Positions 1 through 7,380 are shown, counted from the first letter of the stretch. The stretch is DNA of 12,447 nucleotides from Armatimonadota bacterium (GCA_003516955.1 DPBN01000378.1:1-12447); one strand, 5' to 3'. The notes: generated by a model not told the origin, from the sequence alone. Numbers and translations are program-made.

Positions 1-918
1 GGGCGGCACCACGGATCCGCGTTCGTGCAGCGACGGTTGCACCAGAATCACCTGCGGCTCGGCGGAGGGGTTCTGGATTCGCGCCAGCAGGAGGCGGACC
101 GCCACGCGGCAGATCTGAGGCACGTTCTGCCCGATCGACGTGAGGCGGGGCGTGCCCAGCACGTAGCGCCCGATGTTGTCCACACCGATCACGGAGACGT
201 CGGAGGGCACCCTCCGGCCGGCGCGGATCAGGTGGTCGGTCAGCATCCGCGCGTCCTGATCGTTGAACGCCAGCAGCGCGGTGACCCCGTCCTCGGCCAG
301 CTTGTGCAGGAAGGCGTCCATCACGCCCGGGTTGGCGTGCCAGCCGAAGTACTCGATGGTCTTCCAGTCCTGCGCCAGGTCTTCTTCCAGCTCGGTGGCG
401 TCCTCGATTGGGGCGAATCCGTTCAGCCCGTAGTAGCGGACGCTCTCGGGCGGCTTGCCCGCCAACAGGTAGCCGCCTTTCAGGCCGGCGTGCCGCTCCA
501 TCGAGCTGACCTGCAGCGGGGAGGTCGTCACGAAGGCGACCCGCTCGTGCCCGGCCTTCAGGAACTGCTCGGCTGCCAGCTGGCCCACCCTCCGGTTGTC
601 CACGTCCACGCAGTCGCTTCCGGGCAAAGCCAGCTTGGAGCCGATCAGCACCGTAGGCAACCCGTGGCGCAGCGTTCGGAACAGCTCGGGGCAGTCCGGC
701 TGCGGGGCGACGAACGCGTATCCATCGAGGTCGTCGGGCACCCCACCCTGGGCACGGAGCCCGAGCTCGTCGTACACCCTCAGAGCGATCGTGAGGACCT
801 CGTGGCCTTGCAGGAGGACGGCCTCGTGGAGGCACTTCCACGCGTGCCCGATGTACTGCGTGTCGTCCATCGGGAAGTAGATGTCCGACATCACGCAACC
901 GATCCTCAGCCTCTCCAT
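1..918 (-). CDS. LacI-type ligand-binding domain protein, 3' end outside window
   Basis: This is a periplasmic-binding-protein-like sensor domain of the LacI/GalR type. The 306 residues read before the window edge cover a whole sensor domain: first beta strand at 4-10, the VDVDNRRVGQLAAEQF segment with AGHERVAFV at 104-130, the TALLAFNDQDA plus PSDVSVIGVDN block at 213-248, the LTSIGQNV helix region at 259-281, and the family's closing P-x-L-x-x-R-x-S signature at 295-302. Normally a ~55-residue DNA-binding helix-turn-helix precedes this domain. Here the ATG lies directly at the first strand, and the upstream 106 bp encode nothing like a helix-turn-helix in any frame. The DNA-binding part may instead follow the sensor, as the AraC-type domain does in XylR; that would lie outside the window. 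No good Shine-Dalgarno is seen at this ATG; an in-frame GTG at 930 is an alternative start. It lies downstream of the PEPCK-like gene and probably shares its transcript. Its ligand is plausibly a sugar related to the neighbouring importer (inference). Confidence 0.85.
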   Translation of the reverse strand, partial: MERLRIGCVMSDIYFPMDDTQYIGHAWKCLHEAVLLQGHEVLTIALRVYDELGLRAQGGVPDDLDGYAFVAPQPDCPELFRTLRHGLPTVLIGSKLALPGSDCVDVDNRRVGQLAAEQFLKAGHERVAFVTTSPLQVSSMERHAGLKGGYLLAGKPPESVRYYGLNGFAPIEDATELEEDLAQDWKTIEYFGWHANPGVMDAFLHKLAEDGVTALLAFNDQDARMLTDHLIRAGRRVPSDVSVIGVDNIGRYVLGTPRLTSIGQNVPQICRVAVRLLLARIQNPSAEPQVILVQPSLHERGSVVPP

Positions 919-948
919 GCAACCCCGCACTCGGCCATGCCCGAACGG

Positions 949-964
949 CCTTCCTGCTGGAAGG
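949..964 (-). other. Perfect 6-bp stem, 4-nt loop hairpin between two minus-strand genes
   Basis: CCTTCC, loop TGCT, GGAAGG on the plus strand gives a perfect hairpin in the 106-bp gap between the PEPCK-like gene and the LacI-type gene. In the minus-strand mRNA no U-run follows it, so it is not a classical intrinsic terminator. Its 3' arm carries GGAAGG, a Shine-Dalgarno-like sequence, but this is 30 nt from the ATG at 918, too far to serve it directly. It may be an mRNA processing or stability element, or chance in GC-rich DNA. Confidence 0.3.
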
Positions 965-1024
965 TCTATTCCATCTTTCGGCGGGGGAGCGCACGGCCGC
1001 GACCCGCACAAGGACCGGTTTCGC

Positions 1025-2881
1025 TCAGAGAAGCTCGGCGAAGTCGTCCACAGTCCCGCCCTGGCGGAAGCAGTGGATGATCCGGCGCCCCAACGGATGC
1101 AGACCGCCGCGTTCGAACTTCGGCAGGTGCGTCTCGAAGAACTCGCGCAGGATGCGGGCGCCTGCGTCGTAGGCCTCGGGCCCGACGTCGGCCTGCTTGT
1201 CGACCTGCAGGAACCAGTACGGGATCGTGGTGCCCTCGACCATCAGGCTCTGGAGCGCCCATCCCAGCAGCGGGCTCCTCGCGGGTGTGAGCTGGTCCGG
1301 CCGGAACTTCGCGTTGCCCTTTCGGGCCAGGTACTCGCGCGCGATCCATTGCGGCATGAAGCCGACCTTCCAGGCGCCGACGTGCTGGTTGGGGATCAGG
1401 ATGTAGTCCACTCCCTTCGTCTCGCGGAACTGCTCCAGCAGCAGGTTCGCCTGGTCCACGCGCAGGCCCGTGGCGAACGGCCAGTAGGATCCGACGCCCT
1501 CACTGCCCATCGCGCCGCTCTCCACAACGCTGGGGTTGTCGTGGCCGCGGGGTGCAACCAGCCGCCACAGCCAGGCCAGCGCAGGCGGCAGCACGTGGAA
1601 CAGTCCCAGGATGCCGTAGGTCGGCGCTTCCTTCGTGCAGGGCGGGGTGCGGACCCCGAAGCTGCGGATGTCCACCTCCACGGGCCCGTCCACCACGTTG
1701 GGCACGATGGAGCGGGGAATCACCACGCGCGGGTTGGGGCACTTCTTGCCGGGCTCGTCCTCGATGTGCTCCCAGATCAAAGCCGTCGCGCCCGGAACGG
1801 TGTCCAGGTTCAGGAAGAGCAGCGGCTGGCCGGGGCTGATGGTCAGCGCCTCGAGGTTCGGGTCCGTGCCATAGCGCTGGATATGGTTCACGCGAACGAA
1901 CCAGGCGGACTCGGCGTCCATCACGCTCAGCTTGCGCTTGTTCTCCTGGAACGACGGATGGCACAGCGCCATGTCGTCCGTCACGGGCCGCAGCTCGCAG
2001 GCGCGGGGCAAGGTCAGGTAGCGGCGGTCGCCGGTGACGATGTTCTGGCCCAGCAGCAGGCGGCCGTCGGGCTCGCGGTGCACGTGCTCGAGGAACTCGC
2101 TCTTCCCGCCGCCGCTGGCGCCCTCGTGCATGAAGGTGACCACGTTGTCGTAGGGGGTGACCACCTGCACCGTGGAGCAGTGGGCCGTCAGCCACCCCTC
2201 TTGCTCGCCCGCGTTCAGAAGCACCCCGTACACGCCCTTCTTGGCGCTCGGACCGGGATACAGGTTGAAGCTGTGCAGCTCGTGGATGCCGTTCTGGCGG
2301 TAATGGACCACCACCTGCTTGCCGCCGAAGTGGCTGTGGCGGAACGGTGGCGCGACGTAGATCACCGACCGCGCCTCGAAACCGGGCACCTCGTCGATGT
2401 CGACGACCCCTTGGAGCAGAGCGAGGCCGTAGGCGAAGAACCCCGCGTTGGCCGGGCAGACGGCCAGCGACGGGATGCCTTTCTCCCACCCGCCCGCCAA
2501 GAAGGCGAAGGCCACCAGGTCCTGCGTTCCCAGCCACTCGAGCGCCTGGCGGCGGACGTCCGCGAACGGCACTCCGAACGCCTTGTCGAACCGGGGTTTG
2601 TCCGTGGGAAGATCGTCGCCCACGAACAGGCAGTTTGGGTCGCGCCGGCGGAGGTACGGATCGTGGTAGTTCACCGAGATGCCGTTGCGGCACCGCTGGA
2701 CCCACGCCTCCGGCACCTTGCCCCGGCCCTCGACTTCGAACTCCACGACGCAGGAGTGCGAGTCGGGGTCCGGGAAGACCAAGTCGCGGATCTCCTCCAC
2801 GGACCTGAGCAGGCGGAAGCCGGGGGCGCTCTGCGAGAGCTCCAGCACTTCGGGGGGCACGACGGGCGGTCGATGCGTCAT
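1025..2881 (-). CDS. PEPCK-superfamily protein, DUF4914-like, unknown function
   Basis: A 618-residue cytosolic protein without signal peptide. The middle follows the order of motifs in ATP-dependent phosphoenolpyruvate carboxykinase: AKKGVYG (213-219) corresponds to the KKGMF substrate/metal-lysine segment, AHCS (233-236) to the MHCSAN metal-histidine segment, and GASGGGKS (254-261) to the GLSGTGKT P-loop. The next motif, where PEPCK has the GDD metal-binding aspartates, reads LGQN (277-280), so that pair seems replaced. The C-terminal part has a distinctive block TPPCTKEAPTYG plus LPPALAWLWRLVAPRG (412-446) and GSEGVGSYWPF (459-469). I believe this is the family Pfam calls DUF4914, known mainly from Bacteroides-type genomes at about this length; the name is from memory. 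It is probably a nucleotide-binding enzyme or regulator rather than a housekeeping PEPCK. GAGGAG sits 6 nt before the ATG, supporting this start. It is divergent from a sugar importer, which hints at a link to carbon metabolism. Confidence 0.85.
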   Translation of the reverse strand: MTHRPPVVPPEVLELSQSAPGFRLLRSVEEIRDLVFPDPDSHSCVVEFEVEGRGKVPEAWVQRCRNGISVNYHDPYLRRRDPNCLFVGDDLPTDKPRFDKAFGVPFADVRRQALEWLGTQDLVAFAFLAGGWEKGIPSLAVCPANAGFFAYGLALLQGVVDIDEVPGFEARSVIYVAPPFRHSHFGGKQVVVHYRQNGIHELHSFNLYPGPSAKKGVYGVLLNAGEQEGWLTAHCSTVQVVTPYDNVVTFMHEGASGGGKSEFLEHVHREPDGRLLLGQNIVTGDRRYLTLPRACELRPVTDDMALCHPSFQENKRKLSVMDAESAWFVRVNHIQRYGTDPNLEALTISPGQPLLFLNLDTVPGATALIWEHIEDEPGKKCPNPRVVIPRSIVPNVVDGPVEVDIRSFGVRTPPCTKEAPTYGILGLFHVLPPALAWLWRLVAPRGHDNPSVVESGAMGSEGVGSYWPFATGLRVDQANLLLEQFRETKGVDYILIPNQHVGAWKVGFMPQWIAREYLARKGNAKFRPDQLTPARSPLLGWALQSLMVEGTTIPYWFLQVDKQADVGPEAYDAGARILREFFETHLPKFERGGLHPLGRRIIHCFRQGGTVDDFAELL

Positions 2882-2887
2882 GGCTTG

Positions 2888-2893
2888 CTCCTC
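2888..2893 (-). promoter_or_regulatory. Ribosome binding site of the PEPCK-like gene
   Basis: Reading the minus strand, GAGGAG followed by a 6-nt spacer precedes the ATG at 2881. It is the strongest Shine-Dalgarno in the window and fixes this start over any other in-frame codon. Confidence 0.7.
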
Positions 2894-2927
2894 GATCGCC
2901 GGACGACGCTGGCCTGCGCTGGGGCGG

Positions 2928-2933
2928 AGAATA
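2928..2933 (-). promoter_or_regulatory. Possible -10 box for the PEPCK-like gene
   Basis: On the minus strand TATTCT (four of six matches to TATAAT) lies about 47 nt before the ATG at 2881, in an otherwise very GC-rich divergent region. No convincing -35 box is seen at the right distance, so this is only a candidate. Confidence 0.2.
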
Positions 2934-3020
2934 CCCCCGACCGCGGCCGCTCCTCACGGACGGGACAGGAGTCCGCGCCCTCCGCGTCGAAACCCTTCCG
3001 CAGCGCGGCGCGGCTCGCGC

Positions 3021-3026
3021 TATACT
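3021..3026 (+). promoter_or_regulatory. Likely -10 box of the sugar-import operon
   Basis: TATACT matches the sigma-70 -10 consensus at five of six bases and stands out against the GC-rich surroundings of the 177-bp divergent region. Transcription would start near 3033, giving a short leader before the ATG at 3059. No clear TTGACA-like -35 box lies 16-18 bp upstream, so the promoter is probably activator-dependent or used by a different sigma factor. Confidence 0.4.
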
Positions 3027-3036
3027 GATCTCGCTA

Positions 3037-3044
3037 AACGCGTT
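3037..3044 (+). promoter_or_regulatory. Candidate LacI-type operator half-palindrome at the operon start
   Basis: AACGCGTT is a perfect 8-bp palindrome with a CG centre, as in many LacI/GalR operators, and it falls just after the predicted transcription start of the importer operon, where a repressor would block. The symmetry does not extend well beyond 8 bp (14-18 bp is usual), so the evidence is thin. If the site is real, the DNA-binding partner may be the regulator at 1-918 only if that protein gains a DNA-binding domain outside the window. Confidence 0.2.
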
Positions 3045-3058
3045 CGCCGAAGGACCCC

Positions 3059-4402
3059 ATGAAGCTCACGTTCGCCGCGATCGGAGTGGTGCTGATCCTG
3101 CTCAGCATCTACGCCTACCGGACGTTGCCGGACGCCGACGCCGGTGGCAAGACGCGCCTGGTCTGGGTCACCGACAACAACCCCGTCCGGGCCGAGCAGG
3201 TGGCGCTGTTCAACCGGCTGAATCCCGACTTGGAGCTGGTCATCGACCCGGCCAACACCGACCAGCAGAAGGTGATCGTCCAGTCGATCGGCGGCGTCGG
3301 GCCAGACCTGTTCGACACGTACGGCCAGGAGTCGGCCGAGGCCTACGTCGCCTCCGGGATCGCGTGGGACATCACCGACCGGATGCTCGAGGCCGGCATC
3401 GACGTGCCGAAGGTGATCTGGCCCGTGGCGGTGCCCAGCTGCGTGGTCAACGGCAGGGTGTACGGCTTCCCCTGCAACGTCAACGCGAACGCGATCTGGT
3501 TCAACAAGGACGTCTTCGACCGCAGCGGCGTGCCGTATCCGAAGCCCGGCTGGACTTGGCCGGAGTTCATCGAGGTCGCGAAGAAGCTGACGATCCGCGA
3601 CGAGCGGGGCCGCGCCAAGCAGTTCGGCCTCTACTGGGACTTCAACGCCACCCGCGACTTGGTCTACCAACACGGCGGGCGCTATTTCGATCCCACCGCG
3701 ACCCGCTGCACGCTCGATTCGCCGGAGGCGATCGCCGGAGTGAAGCTGTCGCACGACCTCATGTACGTCCACAAGGTCGCCCCGACCCCGACGGAGGAGG
3801 CCGCGCTCTCCACCCAGGGTGGTTGGGGAAGCGGCGGCATCACCTTTCTGATGAGCGGGCGCGTGGCGATGGCCTACGGTGGCCGCTGGTGGCTGAACCT
3901 GATGCGCAAGCAGAAGGGGCTGCGTTTGGGCGTGGTGGAGATCCCCTACGCCAAGGAGCGGGTCACCGTGGGCGGGGCGCGTTGCACGTTCATCAACAAG
4001 AACAGCCCGCGCCGCGAGCAGGCCCTTCGATTCATCAAGTTCCTGGCTAGCCGCGAGTACAACGAGCTGCTGAACGACCAGGCGGACGCGCTGGCCCCGT
4101 TGATGAGCGCCTGCTACACGGATCGCTTCCTGCACAACCCTGCGCACCCGGAGGAGGACTACAACGCCGTGTGGCGCGAGGTGGTCAAGAACTCCATTCC
4201 CGCCGAGTTCTGCCCGTTCCTGCGCGGCGGCGAGATGGAGCCGATCAACACCCAGATGGACCTGGTCCGCGGCGGGCTGAAGGATCCCGAGCTGGCCTGC
4301 AGGGACGCCGCGAGGAACGCGACCGCCCGCATCCGGCGCAACGCGCGCCTCATCCCGCACCTCGGTCGGCTGTACCGCGAACTGACCGGACAAGAGCCAT
4401 GA
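3059..4402 (+). CDS. ABC transporter solute-binding protein, carbohydrate type (family 1)
   Basis: A 447-residue extracytoplasmic receptor that captures a carbohydrate-type ligand and delivers it to the two permeases encoded next. Residues 5-20 form a hydrophobic signal segment; there is no lipobox cysteine, so it is cleaved (ADA/GG near 28-29 is a possible site) or stays membrane-anchored. The mature part starts with LVWVTDNNPVRAEQVALFNRL, shortened here as LVWVTDNNP, typical of family 1 binding proteins. It has the GVGPDLFDTYG segment near 80-90, FNKDVFDRSGVPYPKPGWTWPEF near 149-171 in family-typical form, and FLMSGRVAMAYGGRWW near 262-277, the usual M-x-x-G-x-x-A-M segment. GAAGGA lies 4 nt before the ATG, supporting this start. 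The stop overlaps the next ATG by 4 nt (ATGA), so the permease is translationally coupled. The ligand cannot be told from sequence; the aromatic-rich stretch is consistent with sugar stacking. Confidence 0.93.
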   Translation: MKLTFAAIGVVLILLSIYAYRTLPDADAGGKTRLVWVTDNNPVRAEQVALFNRLNPDLELVIDPANTDQQKVIVQSIGGVGPDLFDTYGQESAEAYVASGIAWDITDRMLEAGIDVPKVIWPVAVPSCVVNGRVYGFPCNVNANAIWFNKDVFDRSGVPYPKPGWTWPEFIEVAKKLTIRDERGRAKQFGLYWDFNATRDLVYQHGGRYFDPTATRCTLDSPEAIAGVKLSHDLMYVHKVAPTPTEEAALSTQGGWGSGGITFLMSGRVAMAYGGRWWLNLMRKQKGLRLGVVEIPYAKERVTVGGARCTFINKNSPRREQALRFIKFLASREYNELLNDQADALAPLMSACYTDRFLHNPAHPEEDYNAVWREVVKNSIPAEFCPFLRGGEMEPINTQMDLVRGGLKDPELACRDAARNATARIRRNARLIPHLGRLYRELTGQEP

Positions 4403-5367
4403 CGAGCAACGCCCGACGCCGCCGCAACCTGCTGATCGCGCTCAGCTTTCTGCTGCCGAACTTCCTCGGGTTCCTCATCTTCACGCTCGGACCGGTGGTC
4501 TTCACGTTCGGCGCGGCGTTCACGAACTGGGACCTGCAGGGCATCGAGCCCCTCCGCTGGGTCGGCCTGTTCAACTTCGCCACGCTCTTCTCGGACGACC
4601 GGTTCTGGATCTACCTGGTGAACACGGTGTACTTCCTGCTGGGGATGCCGTTCGCCATCGCCGGGTCGCTCGCGGTCGCCGTGCTGCTGTCGACCAAGAT
4701 CCGGGGGCTGGTGGTGTACCGCACGCTGCTCTACCTGCCGAGCGTCACCAGCGGCGTGGCGGTGATGCTGCTGTGGAAGGTGCTCTACAACCCCGACTTC
4801 GGGCCGATCAACCACCTGATCGAGACGTTCCTCTCTTGGCTGGGCTTCGAGAACGCCAAGGGGCCTACCTGGCTGCTCTCCACCCAGAATCTGTTCGCGC
4901 TGGCCGTGGAGCGCCTCGGCTTCGACAGCAGCCAGTTCGGGCTCGGCGCCCGTGAGGCGATCATCCTGATGGGCCTCTGGGGGGCCGTGGGTGGCGGCAA
5001 CATGCTGCTGTATCTCGCGGCGCTCACCAACGTGCCCAGGGAGCTGCAGGAGGCGGCGGAGCTCGACGGCGCCACGCGCTGGCAGAACTTCCGCAACGTC
5101 ACCTGGCCCCAGCTCGCGCCGACCACGTTCTTCATCGTGGTGATGGGCTTCATCGGCGGCCTGCAGGGGGGGTTCGAACAGGCGCGGGTGATGACCGGAG
5201 GCGGCCCGGCGGGCACCACGACCACCCTCGCCTACTACATCTACAACAAGGCGTTCACCGAGTTCCAGATGGGCTACGCCAGCGCGGTGGCACTGGTGCT
5301 GTTCGCGCTCATCTTCGCGGTGACGCTGATCAACTGGAAGTTCGGGAACAAGGAGCTGAACTACTGA
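4399..5367 (+). CDS. ABC sugar permease, MalF/UgpA-type
   Basis: A 322-residue inner-membrane subunit that forms half of the translocation pore of the carbohydrate importer. The N-terminus MTSNARRRRN is short and positively charged, followed by a first membrane segment at about 11-40 and further segments near 76-97, 115-128, 187-208, 241-256 and 293-311. The cytoplasmic EAA loop that docks the ATPase is intact: EAAELDGATRWQNFRNVTWP at 218-237. The start at 4399 is chosen over an in-frame upstream codon at 4171, because the latter would bury 76 residues inside the binding-protein gene and give a charged, non-membrane extension. The gene overlaps the binding-protein stop by 4 nt and the next permease by 1 nt. 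A ~40-residue extracytoplasmic insertion (about 148-186) lies between two membrane segments. No ATPase subunit is encoded nearby. Confidence 0.93.
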   Translation: MTSNARRRRNLLIALSFLLPNFLGFLIFTLGPVVFTFGAAFTNWDLQGIEPLRWVGLFNFATLFSDDRFWIYLVNTVYFLLGMPFAIAGSLAVAVLLSTKIRGLVVYRTLLYLPSVTSGVAVMLLWKVLYNPDFGPINHLIETFLSWLGFENAKGPTWLLSTQNLFALAVERLGFDSSQFGLGAREAIILMGLWGAVGGGNMLLYLAALTNVPRELQEAAELDGATRWQNFRNVTWPQLAPTTFFIVVMGFIGGLQGGFEQARVMTGGGPAGTTTTLAYYIYNKAFTEFQMGYASAVALVLFALIFAVTLINWKFGNKELNY

Positions 5368-6200
5368 TGGCCGCCGAGAACGTGAAGGGAGAACGCGCCC
5401 GCAAGTTCGCCGCGCACGTCACGCTGTGGGTGCTCGCGGCCCTTTCGCTGCTGCCGTTCTTCTGGATGGTGCTGACCAGCTTCAAGCCGCTCGCCGAGGT
5501 GGAGTCGCCAAACCCGTTCCCGACCGAGTGGCACCCGGAGAACTACCGCCTGGTCTTCGAGCAGGTGCCGTTCGGGCGCTACTACTTCAACAGCGTGTTC
5601 ATCGCCGCCTGGTGCACGTTCCTCGTCGTCCTCACCAGCTCGATGGCCGCGTACGCCTTCAGCCGGTTGCAGTGGCCCGGCCGCGACCACGTGTTCCGCC
5701 TCTACCTCGCGACGATGATGATCCCCGGCCTCGTGACGACGATCCCGAACTTCAGCCTGATGGTCCGTCTGCACCTGCTGGACAGCTACCAGGGGCTGAT
5801 CATCCCTGCGGCGTTCAGCGCCTTCGGGACGTTCATGCTGCGCCAGTTCATGATGTCCATCCACCCGGCCTTGGACGAATCCGCCGAGGTGGACGGCGCG
5901 CGGCCGTGGCAGATCTTCTGGGACATCATCCTGCCCCTCGCCCGGCCGGGGCTGGTGACCCTGGCGATCTTCACGTTCATGGGCAACTACGGGTCCTTGT
6001 TCTGGCCGCTGATCATGGTCAAGAGCGAGGCGCTCCGAACGCTGCCCATCGGCATGATGTACTTCGACAGCCAGTACGGCCGGCAGACCAACGTGCTGAT
6101 GGCCGCCAGCGTGATGAACATCGTGCCTCTGGTCGTGCTGTTCGTGGTCGGCCAGCGGTTCTTCGTGAAGGGCATCATGCTGGGCAGCGTCAAGGGCTGA
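5367..6200 (+). CDS. ABC sugar permease, MalG/UgpE-type
   Basis: A 277-residue inner-membrane subunit, the second half of the importer pore. It has membrane segments near 16-37, 76-97, 111-132, 142-162, 193-214 and 245-264, the family's SFKPLAEVESPNPFPTEW-type first periplasmic region (38-55), and an intact EAA loop, ESAEVDGARPWQIFWDIILP at 171-190. The length is normal for MalG-type proteins. The ATG overlaps the preceding stop by one base (TGATG), and AAGGAG lies 11 nt upstream inside the previous gene, so translation is coupled. The operon appears to end here or to continue into the peptidase gene 34 bp downstream; the ATPase must come from elsewhere, as is common where one MsmK/MalK-type ATPase serves many importers. 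Confidence 0.93.
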   Translation: MAAENVKGERARKFAAHVTLWVLAALSLLPFFWMVLTSFKPLAEVESPNPFPTEWHPENYRLVFEQVPFGRYYFNSVFIAAWCTFLVVLTSSMAAYAFSRLQWPGRDHVFRLYLATMMIPGLVTTIPNFSLMVRLHLLDSYQGLIIPAAFSAFGTFMLRQFMMSIHPALDESAEVDGARPWQIFWDIILPLARPGLVTLAIFTFMGNYGSLFWPLIMVKSEALRTLPIGMMYFDSQYGRQTNVLMAASVMNIVPLVVLFVVGQRFFVKGIMLGSVKG

Positions 6201-6216
6201 ATCCTCGCCGGCGGCG

Positions 6217-6225
6217 TGGCATACT
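6217..6225 (+). promoter_or_regulatory. Possible extended -10 element before the M24 peptidase gene
   Basis: TGGCATACT resembles an extended -10 element (TGnTATAAT) in the 34-bp gap after the permease gene. If used, the start of transcription would fall almost at the ATG at 6235, giving a nearly leaderless mRNA; no Shine-Dalgarno is visible before that ATG, which fits. Read-through from the importer operon is equally possible. Confidence 0.2.
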
Positions 6226-6234
6226 GTTTCCGCC

Positions 6235-7341
6235 ATGCCCGCATCCGACTATGCTTCCCGCATCCGGCGGTTGGCCGGGGTTCTGGATCAGCTCGGCTAC
6301 GACGCGTTCCTCGCGAGCTCCCCGGTGACGATGGGCTTTCTGCACGGTCTGTTCGAGGGGGGAGGCGAGCGCTTCCTGACCCTCGCGGTGAACCGGTCGG
6401 GCGACTGCCGGCTGATCTGCCCGGGGCTCTCGGCCACGCAGGCGAGGCGACAGGGCGTCCAGGACGTGCGGCCCTGGAACGACGGGCAGGACCCGATGTT
6501 CCGCATCGCGGAGCTGGCGGACGACTGGGGGCTGGCCTCCGGCTTGATCGCCGTCGAGGACGAGATGCGCGCCGACCACCTGCTGGCGATCCAGAAGACC
6601 CTGCCGGCGGCGCTGTTCCGGCCCGGACGCGAGGTGATCGAGGCGTTCATGGGCCGCAAGGAGCCGTGGGAGGTGGAGAGGCTGGAGCGCGCGGGCGCGA
6701 TCGCCGACGCCGCCTTCGAGGCGCTGCTCGGCTGGCTGAAGCCGGGGATGACGGAGGCGGAGGTCGCGCAGGGGATCGAGCGGGAGATGGTCCAGCGGGG
6801 CGGCGGGCCGGGCTTCTGCATCGTGGCGACCGGGGCGAACGGCGCCGAGCCGCACCACCTGAACGACCAGACCGTGTTGCAGCCCGGCGACGCGGTGGTG
6901 CTGGACTTCGGCTGCTCGGTCGAGCGCTATCCCAGCGACATCACCCGCACGGTGTGCCTGGGCCGCGCCTCGGACGAGCTGAAGCGGGTCTACGAGACGG
7001 TCTTCCGGGCGCACCACGCCGGAAGGGACGCCGCCCGGCTGGGCGCCCCGTGCCAGGAGGTCGACCGGGCCGCGCGGAGGGTGATCGAACAGGCAGGCTA
7101 CGGGGAGTACTTCATGCACCGCACCGGCCACGGGATCGGCCTGAGGGGGCACGAGGACCCGTACATGGTGGAGGGGAACGAGACGCCGCTGGCCGTGGGC
7201 CACTGCTTCAGCGTGGAGCCGGGCATCTATCTGCCGGGAAGGTTCGGCGTGCGCATCGAGAACATCGTGTGCATGACGGAGCAGGGCTGCCGAAGCCTGA
7301 ACGCCGAGCCTGCGCCGGAGATTCTGGAACTCTCGGTCTGA
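6235..7341 (+). CDS. M24-family metallopeptidase, Xaa-Pro aminopeptidase type
   Basis: A 368-residue cytosolic enzyme with the two-part layout of Xaa-Pro aminopeptidases and prolidases: an N-terminal creatinase-like domain (about 1-135) and a C-terminal pita-bread catalytic domain (about 140-360). The five dinuclear metal ligands are all present: D224 in VVLDFGC, D235 in SDITRT, H299 in TGHGIG, E328 in SVEPGIY and E342 in VRIENI. The conserved histidines in the PHH segment (207-208) and GHE (306) are present too. It is therefore expected to be active, cleaving the bond before proline at peptide N-termini; exact substrates cannot be inferred. Length is normal for the bacterial PepQ/YpdF type. 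It starts 34 bp after the permease on the same strand, possibly co-transcribed, though a functional tie to the importer is not evident. No clear Shine-Dalgarno is seen, and the start is chosen because the next methionine (residue 33) would cut into the N-terminal domain. Confidence 0.92.
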   Translation: MPASDYASRIRRLAGVLDQLGYDAFLASSPVTMGFLHGLFEGGGERFLTLAVNRSGDCRLICPGLSATQARRQGVQDVRPWNDGQDPMFRIAELADDWGLASGLIAVEDEMRADHLLAIQKTLPAALFRPGREVIEAFMGRKEPWEVERLERAGAIADAAFEALLGWLKPGMTEAEVAQGIEREMVQRGGGPGFCIVATGANGAEPHHLNDQTVLQPGDAVVLDFGCSVERYPSDITRTVCLGRASDELKRVYETVFRAHHAGRDAARLGAPCQEVDRAARRVIEQAGYGEYFMHRTGHGIGLRGHEDPYMVEGNETPLAVGHCFSVEPGIYLPGRFGVRIENIVCMTEQGCRSLNAEPAPEILELSV

Positions 7342-7346
7342 CGGCC

Positions 7347-7362
7347 CGGCGAGACTTCGCCG
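7347..7362 (+). other. Hairpin just after the M24 peptidase stop codon
   Basis: CGGCGA, loop GACT, TCGCCG form a perfect 6-bp stem five bases after the peptidase stop. No T-run follows, so it is not a canonical intrinsic terminator. It could stabilise the mRNA 3' end or slow polymerase ahead of Rho. Confidence 0.3.
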
Positions 7363-7380
7363 AGGTGCAACGTAGAACAC

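Noticed and set aside
25..1080. 351-codon plus-strand open frame opposite the LacI-type gene
   Set aside because: The minus strand encodes a recognisable sensor domain over the same bases, while the plus product has no domain-like features.
881..3028. 715-codon plus-strand open frame opposite the PEPCK-like gene
   Set aside because: It lies antisense to a gene with clear motifs and a strong Shine-Dalgarno. Its product is a low-complexity run of R, A, V, H and Q typical of the reverse complement of a GC-rich gene.
3020..4393. 457-codon minus-strand frame opposite the solute-binding protein gene
   Set aside because: The plus strand has signal segment, family motifs, Shine-Dalgarno and operon overlap; the antisense product is composition-biased.
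4171..4398. In-frame upstream extension of the first permease
   Set aside because: It lies wholly inside the binding-protein gene and would put 76 charged residues before a standard permease N-terminus.
7347..7362. Intrinsic terminator after the peptidase gene
   Set aside because: The stem is perfect but no T-run follows it, so only a generic hairpin is claimed.
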